Origin: SKKC01 sp046542845
GTDB taxonomy: Bacteria; Spirochaetota; Spirochaetia; DSM-27196; SKKC01
DNA length: 64,000 nt
Direction: 5' to 3'
Assembly (NCBI GenBank): GCA_046542845.1
Contig: JBKHAN010000001.1
Span: 1 to 64,000 of the forward strand
The notes beneath the pieces are model-generated. The model did not search any database. It had not been told where the DNA came from and was given only the letters and a program-made list of their open reading frames with translations. The number at the start of each line of letters is the position of its first letter. The first letter of the stretch is position 1. The translations under genes and the position numbers were made by a program. Shown one piece after another: positions 7,136 through 14,882 of this stretch.

Positions 7136-8299
7136 ATGTCGGCGCGTTTTGAGGGCTATGCGTTTATCGCCCCTGCGGTGGTACTGGTCGGACTTTTCGG
7201 GATCTGGCCTGTCTTTTACACGGTATACATAAGTTTTCACGCCTGGCGAATACGACGAGGTCCCTTTGTCGGGCTCGAGAATTACCGGACTATTTTTGGT
7301 TCGCTCCCGGTCATGGCGGCCCTTGCCGGAGCCGTGTTTGTGCTTGCCCTTGCCCTTACGCTTCTGAATCACAGACGGTCCACACACTATGTATACCGTG
7401 CAGAGATGGATACGGGGTTGCGAATAGTTCGAATACTCGGCTATGCGACACTTGCTGCTGCCGCCGCGCTTTTCTTCGTGCTACTTCCGGTCGCATGGAG
7501 CGAGGGAGATTCCCGGTTCTGGCAATCGCTGCGGGTTACCGTGTTCTACTCTCTCGGCACCGTACCTGTACAGCTCGCCCTCGGTATGGGTATTGCCGTT
7601 ATGCTCGATCAGAGGTTTCGCGGGAAACAGGCCTTCCGCATGATATACCTTCTGCCGTATGTGGCGCCGAACGTGGCCTCCGCCACGGTGTTCCAGACCC
7701 TGTTCAGCCTGCGTCCGGAGAGCTTTGCGAACCAGCTCCTTGTTTCAGCCGGTCAGGAGCCGCTCCAGTGGATACGGGAGGTGAGCGGCATTTTTCTCAT
7801 GGCATTCGGCTGGGGAAGCGGTGATCCTGCCGGAATAACGGGGGAGTACTGGCAAGGCTGGATTCAGGGTCCGGGGCTTAGTCTGGTTACTATCATGATC
7901 CTGAGCGTGTGGATCTATACCGGCTACTACGCGCTTATCTACGCCAACGGCCTGGCGAATATTCCGAAGCAGTTATACGAAGCAGCCGAAGTAGACGGGG
8001 CAAGTCGGTTGACGGTCCTGCGATCCATAACCATACCGCTCCTTTCGCCCACCACGTTTTTTCTGACCATGCTCGGTGTCATAGGAACCTTCAAGAGTTT
8101 CAACACCATATACGTCATGAGAATGCCTGCTGCAGGCGAAGCGGTGGACACGCTGAGCATATACATGTTTTTCACGTTCTTCCGACGACAGCGCTACGGG
8201 TACGCAGCCGCCATGGCGCTTGTACTGTTCGTTATAATACTGGGACTGACGATCTATCAGCGAAAAGTCATGGAGCGCAGGGTGCATTATGGAGACTAG
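7136..8299 (+). CDS. Sugar ABC transporter permease (MalF/UgpA type) with extra membrane insert
   Basis: Inner-membrane subunit of a CUT1-type carbohydrate importer, 387 residues from the ATG at 7136 (an in-frame ATG at 7076 overlaps the -10 element). The N-terminus (YAFIAPAVVLVGLFGIWPVFYTVYIS) is typical, and the EAA loop YEAAEVDGASRLTVLRSITIPLL contacts the ATPase. Unusual: between GLENYRTIF and SRFWQSLRVTVFYS, normally almost adjacent, there is an insert of about 68 residues (about 55-122) with two hydrophobic segments. A second insert (about 210-245, IFLMAFGWGSGDPAGITGEYW) lies before the periplasmic helix preceding the EAA region. It overlaps the next permease gene by 11 bp. No ATPase gene is in this operon. 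Confidence 0.88.
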   Translation: MSARFEGYAFIAPAVVLVGLFGIWPVFYTVYISFHAWRIRRGPFVGLENYRTIFGSLPVMAALAGAVFVLALALTLLNHRRSTHYVYRAEMDTGLRIVRILGYATLAAAAALFFVLLPVAWSEGDSRFWQSLRVTVFYSLGTVPVQLALGMGIAVMLDQRFRGKQAFRMIYLLPYVAPNVASATVFQTLFSLRPESFANQLLVSAGQEPLQWIREVSGIFLMAFGWGSGDPAGITGEYWQGWIQGPGLSLVTIMILSVWIYTGYYALIYANGLANIPKQLYEAAEVDGASRLTVLRSITIPLLSPTTFFLTMLGVIGTFKSFNTIYVMRMPAAGEAVDTLSIYMFFTFFRRQRYGYAAAMALVLFVIILGLTIYQRKVMERRVHYGD

Positions 8300-9152
8300 G
8301 CATCAGTACGAGAAAGCCCTGGTGAAAGTCGTCCTGTGGACCATGCTGCTCGCGGGCGGTTTTCTGTCTCTCATGCCCTTCCTCTACATGGTCGGCACAA
8401 GCCTCAAGACCTTCGGCGAGACGATTACCCGGAACGCCCCCTTTCCGTGGATGTCCGGTTTCTGGCCTGAACTGGACAACATTCAATGGCAGAACTACGT
8501 GGAAGCCTGGATTACCGCCTCGTTCGACCGCTTCTTTTTCAACAGCGTGGCGATTGCAACGGTCAACGTGACCGGCACCTTCCTGGTCACCGTCCTCGCC
8601 GCTTTTGCGTTTGCAAAACTCGAATTTCCGGGAAGGGACGCTATCTTCACCATCCTTCTTGCGACGCTCATGATCCCGGACGACGTAAAACTTATTCCGA
8701 ACTTTCTCACGATCAGCCGCCTCGGTCTCATTGATACGATCTGGGCCATGACCATCCCCTTTATGGGCAGCGTATTTTTCATCTTCCTGGTACGACAGTT
8801 CTTCCGCCAGGTACCAGGCGAGCTCCTCGATTCAGCGCGCATAGACGGTGCGACGCATTTCGGTATGTTGTGGCGCATTGTTGTCCCTTTGACGAAAGCC
8901 CCCCTGTTCACGATGGTATTTCTGTCGTTTTCCAACGCATGGAACGATCTGCAGTGGCCCCTGATCGTCAGCAGAAGCGAGCGCTGGCGTCCTATTACGG
9001 TGGGGTTAACCCGCTTTGTAGACGAAGCGGCAGCTCAGACTCACCTTCGCATGGCAGGAACACTCATAGCCATGGTTCCCATACTGGTTATCTATTTTAT
9101 CGCTCAGAAGCAGATTACCGAGGCAATTACCAAGACCGGGCTCAAGGGGTAA
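8289..9152 (+). CDS. Sugar ABC transporter permease (MalG/UgpE type)
   Basis: This 287-residue permease has about six helices and the EAA motif region GELLDSARIDGATHFGMLWRIVVPL, which docks into the ATPase. The N-terminal pattern (LLAGGFLSLMPFLYMVGTSLKTFGE) is classic for the second permease of CUT1 importers. Its ATG lies 11 bp inside the upstream permease gene, indicating coupling. It pairs with the 7136 permease and the binding protein at 9265. Confidence 0.92.
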   Translation: METRHQYEKALVKVVLWTMLLAGGFLSLMPFLYMVGTSLKTFGETITRNAPFPWMSGFWPELDNIQWQNYVEAWITASFDRFFFNSVAIATVNVTGTFLVTVLAAFAFAKLEFPGRDAIFTILLATLMIPDDVKLIPNFLTISRLGLIDTIWAMTIPFMGSVFFIFLVRQFFRQVPGELLDSARIDGATHFGMLWRIVVPLTKAPLFTMVFLSFSNAWNDLQWPLIVSRSERWRPITVGLTRFVDEAAAQTHLRMAGTLIAMVPILVIYFIAQKQITEAITKTGLKG

Positions 9153-9264
9153 GTCCGGCATGGGTGCTGAACGCAATTTGAATCCGGTCATAACAAAAAG
9201 TTAACAGAACAGGTAAAAAATAACGGAACATTCTTTTATTGCGATACCGGTAAGGAGGGTATGC

Positions 9265-10611
9265 ATGCGACCAAATACATTTCTAAGGATCGGCATTATC
9301 ATTTTGATTGCCGTCATGATTCCAGGGATGCTTTTCGCCGCGGGTGAGACCGAACAACCCGCAACGGAGGGCATGGACATCGATTCCATTGACCCAAGCG
9401 GGCAGACGATCACGTTCTGGCACCAGCATTCCGGCGCTCGGGAAGAGGAACTGCTTTCGCTTATTGAAGACTTCAACTCAACGAACGAGTGGGACATAGA
9501 AGTCGTGGCAAGTTACGAGGGCGGGTACGGTGACATCTACAACCAGATGATTACCGGTATTGCCGCAGGCGACGTACCCGACCTCGTCGTTGCGTATCAG
9601 AATCAGTCGGCTGCCTACCAGGTGGCAGACGGTCTCGTCGACCTGACTCCTTTTGTTGAGCACCCGGAGTACGGCGTATCGGATCTTGACGACTTTTTCC
9701 CCGGTATCCTCGCCGCGGACGTGAACGCCCAGTTCGACAACCAGCGGCTCGGGTTTCCGCCGAATCGCTCGATAGAAGTCCTGTACTACAATCGAACCTG
9801 GCTTGAGGAACTCGGATACGACGACCCGCCAAGCAGCTGGGACGAGTTTGCCGAAATGGTGGAGGCTGCGACCGACGACGAAGACGACACGTACGGATAC
9901 GCGATTCGCACCGACGCATCGAATCTCTACGCCATGGCTATCGCCAACGGCTTTGAAATTGCCCGCGAAGACGGAAGCGGGTATAATTTCGCCGCTCCGG
10001 AAGTCGCCATGGGTCCGGAGCTCATGCGGGATCTCCTCGAGGCGGGCCACGCGCGTCTGATCGCAGAGCGCTTTGCCGACCAGGCTGACTTCGGTAACAG
10101 TCGGGTCCTGTTCACCATGGGCTCGAGCAGCGGTATCCCGTTCTACGCCAGCGCCGTCGAAGCCGGTGCTGAAGGACCGTTCGAGTGGGGAGTTGCACCG
10201 ATCCCGTATTCGACCTCACGCCCGCAGGCCAACCTCTACGGGGCGAGCGTCAGCGTACCCCGGACGACACCCGAGCGCGAGCTCGCCGCGTGGTTGTTCC
10301 TTCGCTGGTACACCGAGCCCGAGCAGCAGATACGATGGGCGAGAGCCTCAAACTACTTCAGTCCTCGGCGGAGCGTAACTGAGGGTGAGGAGCTTGACGA
10401 CTATATTGAACAGAATCCCGTATACGCAGACGCGCTGGATATTCTGTTGACCGCTGATACCAACGCTGAGCCTCCATTTTCGGGCTACGACGAGGTTCGG
10501 GACCTGATGAATCAGGCTTTCAACGCGATCCTCGACGGCGCCGACGCCATGGAAACGCTTGAAGACCTCGAAGACGAAGCGAACGAAGTACATCGCCTTT
10601 CGGCGCCCTGA
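9265..10611 (+). CDS. Sugar ABC transporter substrate-binding protein
   Basis: The 448-residue extracytoplasmic binding protein is cluster-1 solute-binding (UgpB/MalE type). The signal peptide (about residues 1-24, ending GMLFA) is followed by AGETEQP and has no lipobox Cys, so the mature protein is probably soluble in the periplasm. ITFWHQHSGAREEELLSLIEDFN is the typical first beta-alpha unit, and GIAAGDVPDLVVAYQNQ and LYYNRTWLEELGY are further family landmarks. A strong TAAGGAGGG ribosome site precedes the ATG. It follows two permease genes after 112 bp and ends just before a strong terminator. The ligand is unknown. UgpB-like features would fit a glycerophosphodiester or a disaccharide. 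Confidence 0.9.
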   Translation: MRPNTFLRIGIIILIAVMIPGMLFAAGETEQPATEGMDIDSIDPSGQTITFWHQHSGAREEELLSLIEDFNSTNEWDIEVVASYEGGYGDIYNQMITGIAAGDVPDLVVAYQNQSAAYQVADGLVDLTPFVEHPEYGVSDLDDFFPGILAADVNAQFDNQRLGFPPNRSIEVLYYNRTWLEELGYDDPPSSWDEFAEMVEAATDDEDDTYGYAIRTDASNLYAMAIANGFEIAREDGSGYNFAAPEVAMGPELMRDLLEAGHARLIAERFADQADFGNSRVLFTMGSSSGIPFYASAVEAGAEGPFEWGVAPIPYSTSRPQANLYGASVSVPRTTPERELAAWLFLRWYTEPEQQIRWARASNYFSPRRSVTEGEELDDYIEQNPVYADALDILLTADTNAEPPFSGYDEVRDLMNQAFNAILDGADAMETLEDLEDEANEVHRLSAP

Positions 10612-10638
10612 CGCACGGCTTCCTTCGAAAGCAGGGAC

Positions 10639-10672
10639 GGCTGCCCGCACACCGCGGGCAGCCTTTTTTTTT
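10639..10672 (+). terminator. Intrinsic terminator after the first importer operon
   Basis: GGCTGCCCGC and GCGGGCAGCC form a perfect 10 bp stem (10639-10663) followed by nine T residues. It closes the 7136-10611 operon. Confidence 0.92.
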
Positions 10673-10727
10673 GTACCGGTCTGGCCGCTTGTGAGGTGCA
10701 TATCAACGGTATAGACTTCAAGGTGCT

Positions 10728-13193
10728 ATGAAAAGATTTTCTTTACAGACCGTACGCAAGCCCTTCTTCCTCGCCTGTGCGATTTTCGTCTCCGTTTCCG
10801 CTCATGGTGATCCCGGCTTTCTTACATTTTCGGACCGTCGCGGGCTGCTGGACCCGAACCCGGCATCCATAGGATACATCGAACGTGCATACGCGGCCGC
10901 GGCGTTTCGAACGGGAGCCGGTTTTGGAGAGCTGCATGACGTGGGAGTGTCGTTGAACGCTCCGGGGCTCGGCTTTACCATACTCGGGACGGAATCCGCA
11001 CACGGGTCCCTCACCGAGCTGCGATTTCGCAGCGGTGTTGCCGGGCGGCTCTTCAGCGCCGGTATCGATTACGGATTGTACCGGGGAAGCGGACGCGCTT
11101 CCTACGGGCACACGCTCACGTCAGGTCTTATTGTTCGCGGCAACAACTACGCCTCCGCGGGGTTTTCGGGCACGGTGAGTCTCACCGGTGACGGTATGGA
11201 AGGTGTAGCAGGGCTTTCGATTCGCCCCCTTGGCAATCCCCTCCTCGAGCTGCGCGGCAATTACGCGGTAGACACCGGACACGTGGATCTTCTCGACGGA
11301 GACTGGGACATCGCAGCACAGGTGGAACCGCTCCCCGGTATACGGTTCTCGGGTGGCTACAACCCCGGACGCGGCGCTTCAGCAGGCATACAGTTCAGTA
11401 CCGGAGCTATCGGAACCGGGTACACGGTAGAAAACCTGGAAGGCGGGGACGCCGGGCGCGGCATTGAGAACATATGGTCCCTGCGGGCAGGGGGCTACGA
11501 TCGAAACGTTTTCGATACGATCCTGGCTCGTCCGACACGCTTTCTGGAGCTGGACCTGTCGGGTTTCGTAACCGAGCGGGGAGCTTCGCTCTTTGACACG
11601 TCTCCGCACATGCGGGAGCTCGTGCAGGCCGTGGAAGAGGCAGCCGTCGACCCCACAGTCGGGGGTATCGTCCTGGACGCCACGAACACCACCCTCGGCC
11701 AGACCCAGGCATTCGAGTTGTACGAACACTTGCAACGGTTCCGTTCTGCCGGGAAACAGCTTGTCGTGTTCCTTGAGAACGCGTCGATGGACACGCTGTA
11801 TCTGATCGCGGCGGCGGACCACGTGGTCATGGACCCCTACGGCGGTATGTTCATGCCCGGTTTTTTCGCGCAGACGACCTATCTGGTCGACCTCCTGGAC
11901 GGCGCTGGAATTGGTGCCGAGGAGTTCCGTTACGAGGCATATAAATCGGGGTTTGAGTCCTTCGTCCGCTCCGATATGTCCAGCGCGGAACGCGAACAGC
12001 GACGCGATTACGTCGACCATGCCTTCGATACGCTTTCGAACACGATCACCGGTTCGGAACGCATCAGCGAACAGGAGTTTCTGGAACTCATTGATTACGC
12101 ACCGCCCGTATCGGCGCGGATGCTTATGGAGTCCGGTCTGGTGGACCGCACCGGGCGCTATCCCGACATCGACGAGATTCTGGAAGACTACACCGGCTCG
12201 CCTGTCGCGAGGACGGACCCGAGTCGGCTCGTAACGCGCCTTACCCCCGACGACGCACAATGGGAAGCACCGGCGCGTATTGGAGTCGTGTTCGCGTTCG
12301 GAGAGGTCCTGTCCGACGGCGGAATGAACACCAGAGCTCTGGCCCGTGAGATCAGAAGCATGCGAGACGACGAATCCATTGAGGCAATCGTACTGCGCGT
12401 GAACTCTCCGGGCGGAACAATACTCGCGTCGCAAATGCTGGCGGCTGAGGTACGCGCGGCCGCGGAGGTGAAACCGGTAACGGTTTCTATGGGCGGAATC
12501 GCTGCATCCGGTGGATACTGGATTGCCATGTACGCGGATACCATCTTTGCCGAACCCCTTACCCTTACGGGAAGCATCGGGATAATCGGCGGGTGGTTCT
12601 CGGACGAAGGTATCAGCGATCGCCTGCTTCTCGAAACGGACGGCGTGCAGCGCGGTCGGTCGGCAGATCTCTTCGGCGGCGCGGTGCTACCCCTCGTGGG
12701 CCTGCAACTCCCCGGACGCGGACTGACCGAACAGGAGCGGACCGAGTTTCTCGACCAGTCCGAGGAGCTCTACGACGATTTTGTCTCACGCGTAGCCGAG
12801 GCTCGTGATCTCGACCCGGCAGACGCCGGCGCGGTGGCGGAAGGGCGTATCTGGACGGGGCCCCAGGCTTTTGAGCGCGGACTCGTCGATAACATCGGGA
12901 CATTCACCGATGCCTTCGAGTACACTGTTCGCGAGGCGGGTATACGCCCGGGGCGGAGAATCGAGCTCGTCACGGCACCTGAACTGCCGTTTTTTGCCCT
13001 GCCCGGGGCGTTCTCCTCGTTACTCGCGAGCGGCGGCAGTCGGGCAGAGACCGCGATACCCACCGTCTCGTATCTCGAGTTGATGCTCGAGATGAACGGG
13101 CACCCGACAGCCCTCGTCCCGTTTGAGGTCGTGCAATGGTATACGCAGACGAAACGAACCGAAAGCCCGGACGACTGGAGAGGGTATGAGTGA
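10728..13193 (+). CDS. sppA: SppA-family signal peptide peptidase with N-terminal beta-rich extension
   Basis: The 821-residue protein belongs to peptidase family S49. The C-terminal ~550 residues hold two SppA-like repeats. The catalytic Lys is predicted at Lys406 (RYEAYKSGFESF) in the first repeat and the nucleophile Ser594 (IAASGGYWIA) in the second, as in the E. coli double-domain enzyme. SppA degrades cleaved signal peptides and membrane fragments. Unusual: a signal sequence (about residues 1-26) and then about 240 residues of Gly/aromatic alternating strands (GFTILG, SAGIDYGLYRGSG, YASAGFSGTVSL) resembling an outer-membrane or periplasmic beta structure, where normal SppA has one membrane helix. 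Start ATG 10728 has an AAGGTG site. The stop overlaps the next gene. Confidence 0.85.
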   Translation: MKRFSLQTVRKPFFLACAIFVSVSAHGDPGFLTFSDRRGLLDPNPASIGYIERAYAAAAFRTGAGFGELHDVGVSLNAPGLGFTILGTESAHGSLTELRFRSGVAGRLFSAGIDYGLYRGSGRASYGHTLTSGLIVRGNNYASAGFSGTVSLTGDGMEGVAGLSIRPLGNPLLELRGNYAVDTGHVDLLDGDWDIAAQVEPLPGIRFSGGYNPGRGASAGIQFSTGAIGTGYTVENLEGGDAGRGIENIWSLRAGGYDRNVFDTILARPTRFLELDLSGFVTERGASLFDTSPHMRELVQAVEEAAVDPTVGGIVLDATNTTLGQTQAFELYEHLQRFRSAGKQLVVFLENASMDTLYLIAAADHVVMDPYGGMFMPGFFAQTTYLVDLLDGAGIGAEEFRYEAYKSGFESFVRSDMSSAEREQRRDYVDHAFDTLSNTITGSERISEQEFLELIDYAPPVSARMLMESGLVDRTGRYPDIDEILEDYTGSPVARTDPSRLVTRLTPDDAQWEAPARIGVVFAFGEVLSDGGMNTRALAREIRSMRDDESIEAIVLRVNSPGGTILASQMLAAEVRAAAEVKPVTVSMGGIAASGGYWIAMYADTIFAEPLTLTGSIGIIGGWFSDEGISDRLLLETDGVQRGRSADLFGGAVLPLVGLQLPGRGLTEQERTEFLDQSEELYDDFVSRVAEARDLDPADAGAVAEGRIWTGPQAFERGLVDNIGTFTDAFEYTVREAGIRPGRRIELVTAPELPFFALPGAFSSLLASGGSRAETAIPTVSYLELMLEMNGHPTALVPFEVVQWYTQTKRTESPDDWRGYE

Positions 13194-14874
13194 TCAGTAC
13201 GAATATATTGTCAATTTTTCGAACGATCTGATTACGCTCATTGATAAAGAGTACCGATACCGGCTGGTCAATGACGCGTATTGCCGCCAGATCGGTAAAC
13301 CTCGAGAGGAGATTCTCGGCGCGAGCGTCTCCGATATTTGGGGGGAAGACACCTTCGATCGTGTCATCCGGCCCCGCCTTGAACACTGTTTTGCAGGTGA
13401 AACAGTCAACTACATAGACACCTTTAACTTCGGTTCAGTACAGCGACATATGCAGGTGTACTTCTACCCCTTTCGCCGTTCAGGAGATGAGATTTCTCAC
13501 GTGCTCGTTATCTCAGAGGATGTAACGGTGCTGACTGAAACGGAAACCAAGCTTGCCGAGTACGAATACCGAGACCAGCTCACGGGTCTGTATAACCGGA
13601 ACACGATGCAGATAACGCTCGAGCAGCAGATCCGGCAGGCACGGCGGAAGACGGAGGATCAGACGCTGATCCTTCTGTTCGTGAGCATGCACAATTTCAA
13701 ATCGATCAACCGCACGCATGGCCACCAGATAGGCGACCTTATCCTGTCCAACAGCGCCTTGCGCCTCAGCGAGTGCGTTCGATCGAGTGACTTTGTGTTC
13801 CGCTTCGACAGCGCCAACTTTGTCGTTCTGTTGACACAGATCGAACGGGACGTTGATGCATCCATAGTCGCCGGGAAGATACACGACACGGTGACGCTTC
13901 CCTACCGGCTCGATACCGCCGACATACGCATCGACTGTCGAATCGGAGTGGCCGTATACCCCCGGGATGCGGGGAGTGCCGGGCGCCTTGTTCAATGTGC
14001 AAACTCAGCCTGTGTCGAAGCGGAAGAACGTGACGAACCCTTTCTGTTCTTTAATGAGGACCTGCATCAGCAGGCCGTGTCCCGTACCGAACTCCACACG
14101 CAGCTGCAACGCGCGTTTGAGTACCGCGAATTCGAGCTGTTTTTTCAGCCCCTGCTCGAAGTAACACACGAAACGGTTCGCTGGGCAGGGGCCGAAGCGC
14201 TGATTCGATGGAACCACCCGGCGCACGGCCTGCTCTCGCCTGATCGCTTCATTGCGCTCGCCGAAGAAACGCGAGTCGTGAAGACCATCGATACCTGGGT
14301 GCTGTTCTCCGTCTGCGATCGCCTTGCGGAACTCCGGCAGCATGGCGACTTCTTTCTTTCCGCAAATCTGAGTGCCGCGAGCTTCGCCGGCACCGATCTT
14401 GTCGACGTTATTGAACGTGCGATCAGCGAAGCAGGCTTACCGGATGCGAAAGGCCTGCGGCTCGAACTGACCGAACGCATGTCCATGCCCGAGCCGGTCC
14501 TGCTCGCGAGCCGGATCAGCAACCTGCAGGAACTGGGGCTCGAGATCTGGATCGACGACTTCGGGGTCGGACAGTCGTCGCTTTCGCTCCTGAAGCATAT
14601 ACCCGCCCGCGGAATCAAGATCGATCACAGTTTCCTTGAGGAAAGCTCGGACATCGAGGACGACCATGCCTATCTGCAAAGCATCGTCGCAGGCATCGCC
14701 GCCCGAAAACGGGACGCGATTGTAGAAGGCGTGTCCGACGCTCAAAGATACGAGATGGCGCGTACCCTCGGATGCCGCTACCTCCAGGGCTATTATCTCG
14801 GTCACCCCATGTCCTTCCACGACGTGTTGCGCCATCTGCAGTCCACCCCGGCATTCGAAGCGCCGGGCGCGTAA
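13186..14874 (+). CDS. PAS - degenerate GGDEF - EAL protein, probable c-di-GMP phosphodiesterase
   Basis: This 562-residue cytoplasmic protein has three domains. A PAS domain (about 1-115, YIVNFSNDLITLIDKEYRYR) is a sensor. The GGDEF domain (about 130-290) has the signature replaced by DSANF (208-212), so cyclase activity is unlikely. The EAL domain (about 305-550) keeps the expected metal and catalytic residues: E337 in EALIRW, N394, E428, the DDFG motif (457-460), K478, E514 and Q534. It should hydrolyse c-di-GMP. Start ATG 13186 has a GGAGAGGG site and overlaps the sppA-like stop by 8 bases, an odd coupling of a peptidase to second-messenger turnover. Confidence 0.88.
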   Translation: MSDQYEYIVNFSNDLITLIDKEYRYRLVNDAYCRQIGKPREEILGASVSDIWGEDTFDRVIRPRLEHCFAGETVNYIDTFNFGSVQRHMQVYFYPFRRSGDEISHVLVISEDVTVLTETETKLAEYEYRDQLTGLYNRNTMQITLEQQIRQARRKTEDQTLILLFVSMHNFKSINRTHGHQIGDLILSNSALRLSECVRSSDFVFRFDSANFVVLLTQIERDVDASIVAGKIHDTVTLPYRLDTADIRIDCRIGVAVYPRDAGSAGRLVQCANSACVEAEERDEPFLFFNEDLHQQAVSRTELHTQLQRAFEYREFELFFQPLLEVTHETVRWAGAEALIRWNHPAHGLLSPDRFIALAEETRVVKTIDTWVLFSVCDRLAELRQHGDFFLSANLSAASFAGTDLVDVIERAISEAGLPDAKGLRLELTERMSMPEPVLLASRISNLQELGLEIWIDDFGVGQSSLSLLKHIPARGIKIDHSFLEESSDIEDDHAYLQSIVAGIAARKRDAIVEGVSDAQRYEMARTLGCRYLQGYYLGHPMSFHDVLRHLQSTPAFEAPGA

Positions 14875-14882
14875 GAACACAC

